8,240 nt of DNA from Clostridium sp. UBA1056 (GTDB lineage Bacteria > Bacillota > Clostridia > Clostridiales > Clostridiaceae): positions 1 through 8,240 of the forward strand of contig DCDL01000041.1 in the NCBI GenBank assembly GCA_002316385.1, in the 5' to 3' direction. The notes beneath the pieces are model-generated. The model was not told where the DNA came from and ran no database searches. It saw only the letters and a program-made list of their open reading frames with translations. Each line of letters starts with the position of its first letter. Positions within the stretch are counted from its first letter, which is position 1. A program made the translations under genes and the position numbers. This document shows positions 7,011 to 8,240 of the stretch, one piece after another.

Positions 7011-8075
7011 ATGAATGAAAGGGTAAAAAACACTGATGTTTTACTTATTATAATCTTAATAATAAGTATGATATTGTTGAGCGGATGTTCAAAAAAGAAT
7101 AATATTCCTGAAAATAATAAGAAAAAAAATCAAGAAACAGTTATTAATGAGGATCAAGAAATATTTGATGAAAGCATTGATAATTTATCAGCATGGATTG
7201 CTTATTGGGATTTGAATGTTCAAGGGGAGCTCAATACCCTAGATAAAAAATTAAAGGAGCTTTCATATTTTGCAGCTTATTTTGATTCTAATAACAAACT
7301 TATAATGCCAGAGAAATTAATAAATTACTATAATAAAACAAAAGGTGAGGAGTATATTAAATATCTAACTATTGTTAATGATAAAATAAATAGTGATGGC
7401 GGCTCTTCATTAAAGGATACAGATTTGTTGAGAACATTATTAGCGGATTCTAATTCAAGGAATAAACATGCTAAAGAAATTATAGATTTAGTATCTCAAT
7501 ATGGATTTGATGGTATAGAAATTGACTATGAACAAATTAAGAGTGATATGGAATTATGGAATAATTACATGTTGTTTATTGAAGAGCTATATAATGAAGC
7601 ACAAGCTGCTGAAATTAAACTAAAAGTGGTATTAGAGCCCAATACACCCTTTCATAATTTAGGATTTATAGAGGGGCCAACCTATGTAATGATGTGCTAT
7701 AATCTTCATGGTGGTTTTAGTGAACCAGGGGAAAAAGCAAATCCACAGTTTATAGGAGAGTTAATAGATAAAATGGAAACAGTACCAGGAAATAAGAGGT
7801 TTGCAGTGGCCACAGGTGGCTTTAATTGGGGCTCTGATGGAAAGGTAGCTGCCTTGTCTGAGGTAGAGGCTCGAGCTTTATTAAAAGAATATAATGTAAA
7901 GGAAAAACGAGATGACAAAAGTCAATGCTTAGTATTTAAATATACTGATGAAGCTGGTGTTGAACACGAGGTATGGTATGCAGATAAAAACACTTTAAGT
8001 TCATGGATGATGATTATAGAAGAAAGAGGATATGGTATTAGTCTTTGGAGACTTGGTGGAAATGTGTTTCGTTAG
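7011..8075 (+). CDS. GH18-family (chitinase-fold) glycosidase lipoprotein
   Basis: This 354-residue protein probably cleaves beta-linked GlcNAc-containing glycans at the outer face of the membrane. A hydrophobic signal (about 10-22) ends in the lipobox LSGC with Cys26 as the lipidation site. A charged, Lys/Asn-rich linker (27-50) follows. The GH18-type barrel begins at WIAYWD (62-67). The active-site strand reads DGIEIDYE (167-174), matching D-x-x-D-x-D-x-E except that the second Asp is Glu170; the catalytic acid Glu174 and its partner Asp172 are kept. MCYN (228-231) and GISLWRLGG (342-350) match the substrate-contacting strands near the end of the fold. It is the last operon gene, 16 nt after its neighbour and ahead of a terminator. 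It could trim or release the polymer made by the synthase. A cell-wall or spore-cortex role, as in other GH18 proteins of Firmicutes, is the main alternative. Confidence 0.85.
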   Translation: MNERVKNTDVLLIIILIISMILLSGCSKKNNIPENNKKKNQETVINEDQEIFDESIDNLSAWIAYWDLNVQGELNTLDKKLKELSYFAAYFDSNNKLIMPEKLINYYNKTKGEEYIKYLTIVNDKINSDGGSSLKDTDLLRTLLADSNSRNKHAKEIIDLVSQYGFDGIEIDYEQIKSDMELWNNYMLFIEELYNEAQAAEIKLKVVLEPNTPFHNLGFIEGPTYVMMCYNLHGGFSEPGEKANPQFIGELIDKMETVPGNKRFAVATGGFNWGSDGKVAALSEVEARALLKEYNVKEKRDDKSQCLVFKYTDEAGVEHEVWYADKNTLSSWMMIIEERGYGISLWRLGGNVFR

Positions 8076-8124
8076 TTTATAATATAGAATTTTCAAAGTA
8101 ATACTATATAAAATTTCATAGGAT

Positions 8125-8177
8125 AAAAAGAGTGATATTCTTGAAGATAATAAATTTAAAGGAATATCACTCTTTTT
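8125..8177 (+). terminator. Rho-independent terminator of the polysaccharide operon
   Basis: A perfect 16-bp inverted repeat joins 8125-8140 and 8162-8177, with a 21-nt loop. The stem has an A5 run at its base and T5 at its 3' end, so it could also terminate transcription on the opposite strand. It lies 49 bases after the GH18 stop codon and closes the operon. Confidence 0.88.
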
Positions 8178-8228
8178 AATATAAGGCATCTTTAAAAAAT
8201 AAATAAGTCAGAATGATAGTCTATTTTG

Positions 8229-8237
8229 TGTTATACT
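8229..8237 (+). promoter_or_regulatory. Possible extended -10 promoter for a gene beyond the window
   Basis: TG-T-TATACT is a near-perfect extended -10 element, with one mismatch to TATAAT. There is no good -35 hexamer 16-18 bases upstream, which extended -10 promoters can tolerate. The position after the operon terminator suits the promoter of a downstream + strand gene, but the window ends at 8240. Confidence 0.35.
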
Positions 8238-8240
8238 GCG

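Noticed and set aside
8001..8189. Minus-strand frame over the end of the GH18 gene and the terminator
   Set aside because: It overlaps the GH18 coding end and the strong hairpin and has no recognisable motif; it is best explained as a chance frame in AT-rich DNA.

Overview
The window looks like chromosome from a low-GC Gram-positive anaerobe of the Clostridia type. It is strongly AT-rich, and coding is dense with all credible genes on the + strand. Ribosome binding sites are strong and purine-rich (AAGGAG, AGGAGG). Extracellular proteins are anchored by single N-terminal helices or a lipobox. I cannot assign genus or species from the sequence alone.

Layout: a stand-alone beta-class carbonic anhydrase gene (46-600) ends in a Rho-independent terminator (633-680). 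A 233-nt gap (601-833) follows. It holds the terminator, small palindromes, a good SigA-type promoter (738-766) and three 11-bp-phased copies of TATAAATAAA. Four genes then run as one apparent operon. They are a membrane-anchored protein with three NodB-type deacetylase domains (834-3407), a PilZ-fused family 2 glycosyltransferase (3454-5322), a membrane-anchored divergent deacetylase-like protein with a beta-rich C-terminal region (5312-6994), and a GH18-family lipoprotein (7011-8075). Gaps are 46 nt, an 11-nt overlap and 16 nt. A perfect 16-bp hairpin with a T-run (8125-8177) closes the unit. The last 60 nt hold a possible extended -10 promoter for a gene beyond the window.

How the genes may work together: the glycosyltransferase carries the signature set of the hyaluronan synthase / NodC / chitin synthase branch of GT2 (NQTFLG, GDDR, QQMRW, WGTR) rather than that of cellulose synthase. 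It has a PilZ-type domain at its N-terminus. Its neighbours are CE4 (NodB-like) proteins and a GH18 (chitinase-fold) lipoprotein, both families that usually act on N-acetylglucosamine polymers. The simplest reading is a cyclic-di-GMP-responsive, synthase-dependent exopolysaccharide system. It would polymerise and export a beta-linked GlcNAc-type (chitin-like or PNAG-like) chain, partly deacetylate it outside the membrane, and trim it with a tethered hydrolase. The polymer identity and c-di-GMP control are inferences. Two of the three deacetylase domains in the first protein, and the one in the third protein, have lost metal ligands, which suggests carbohydrate-binding or scaffold roles.
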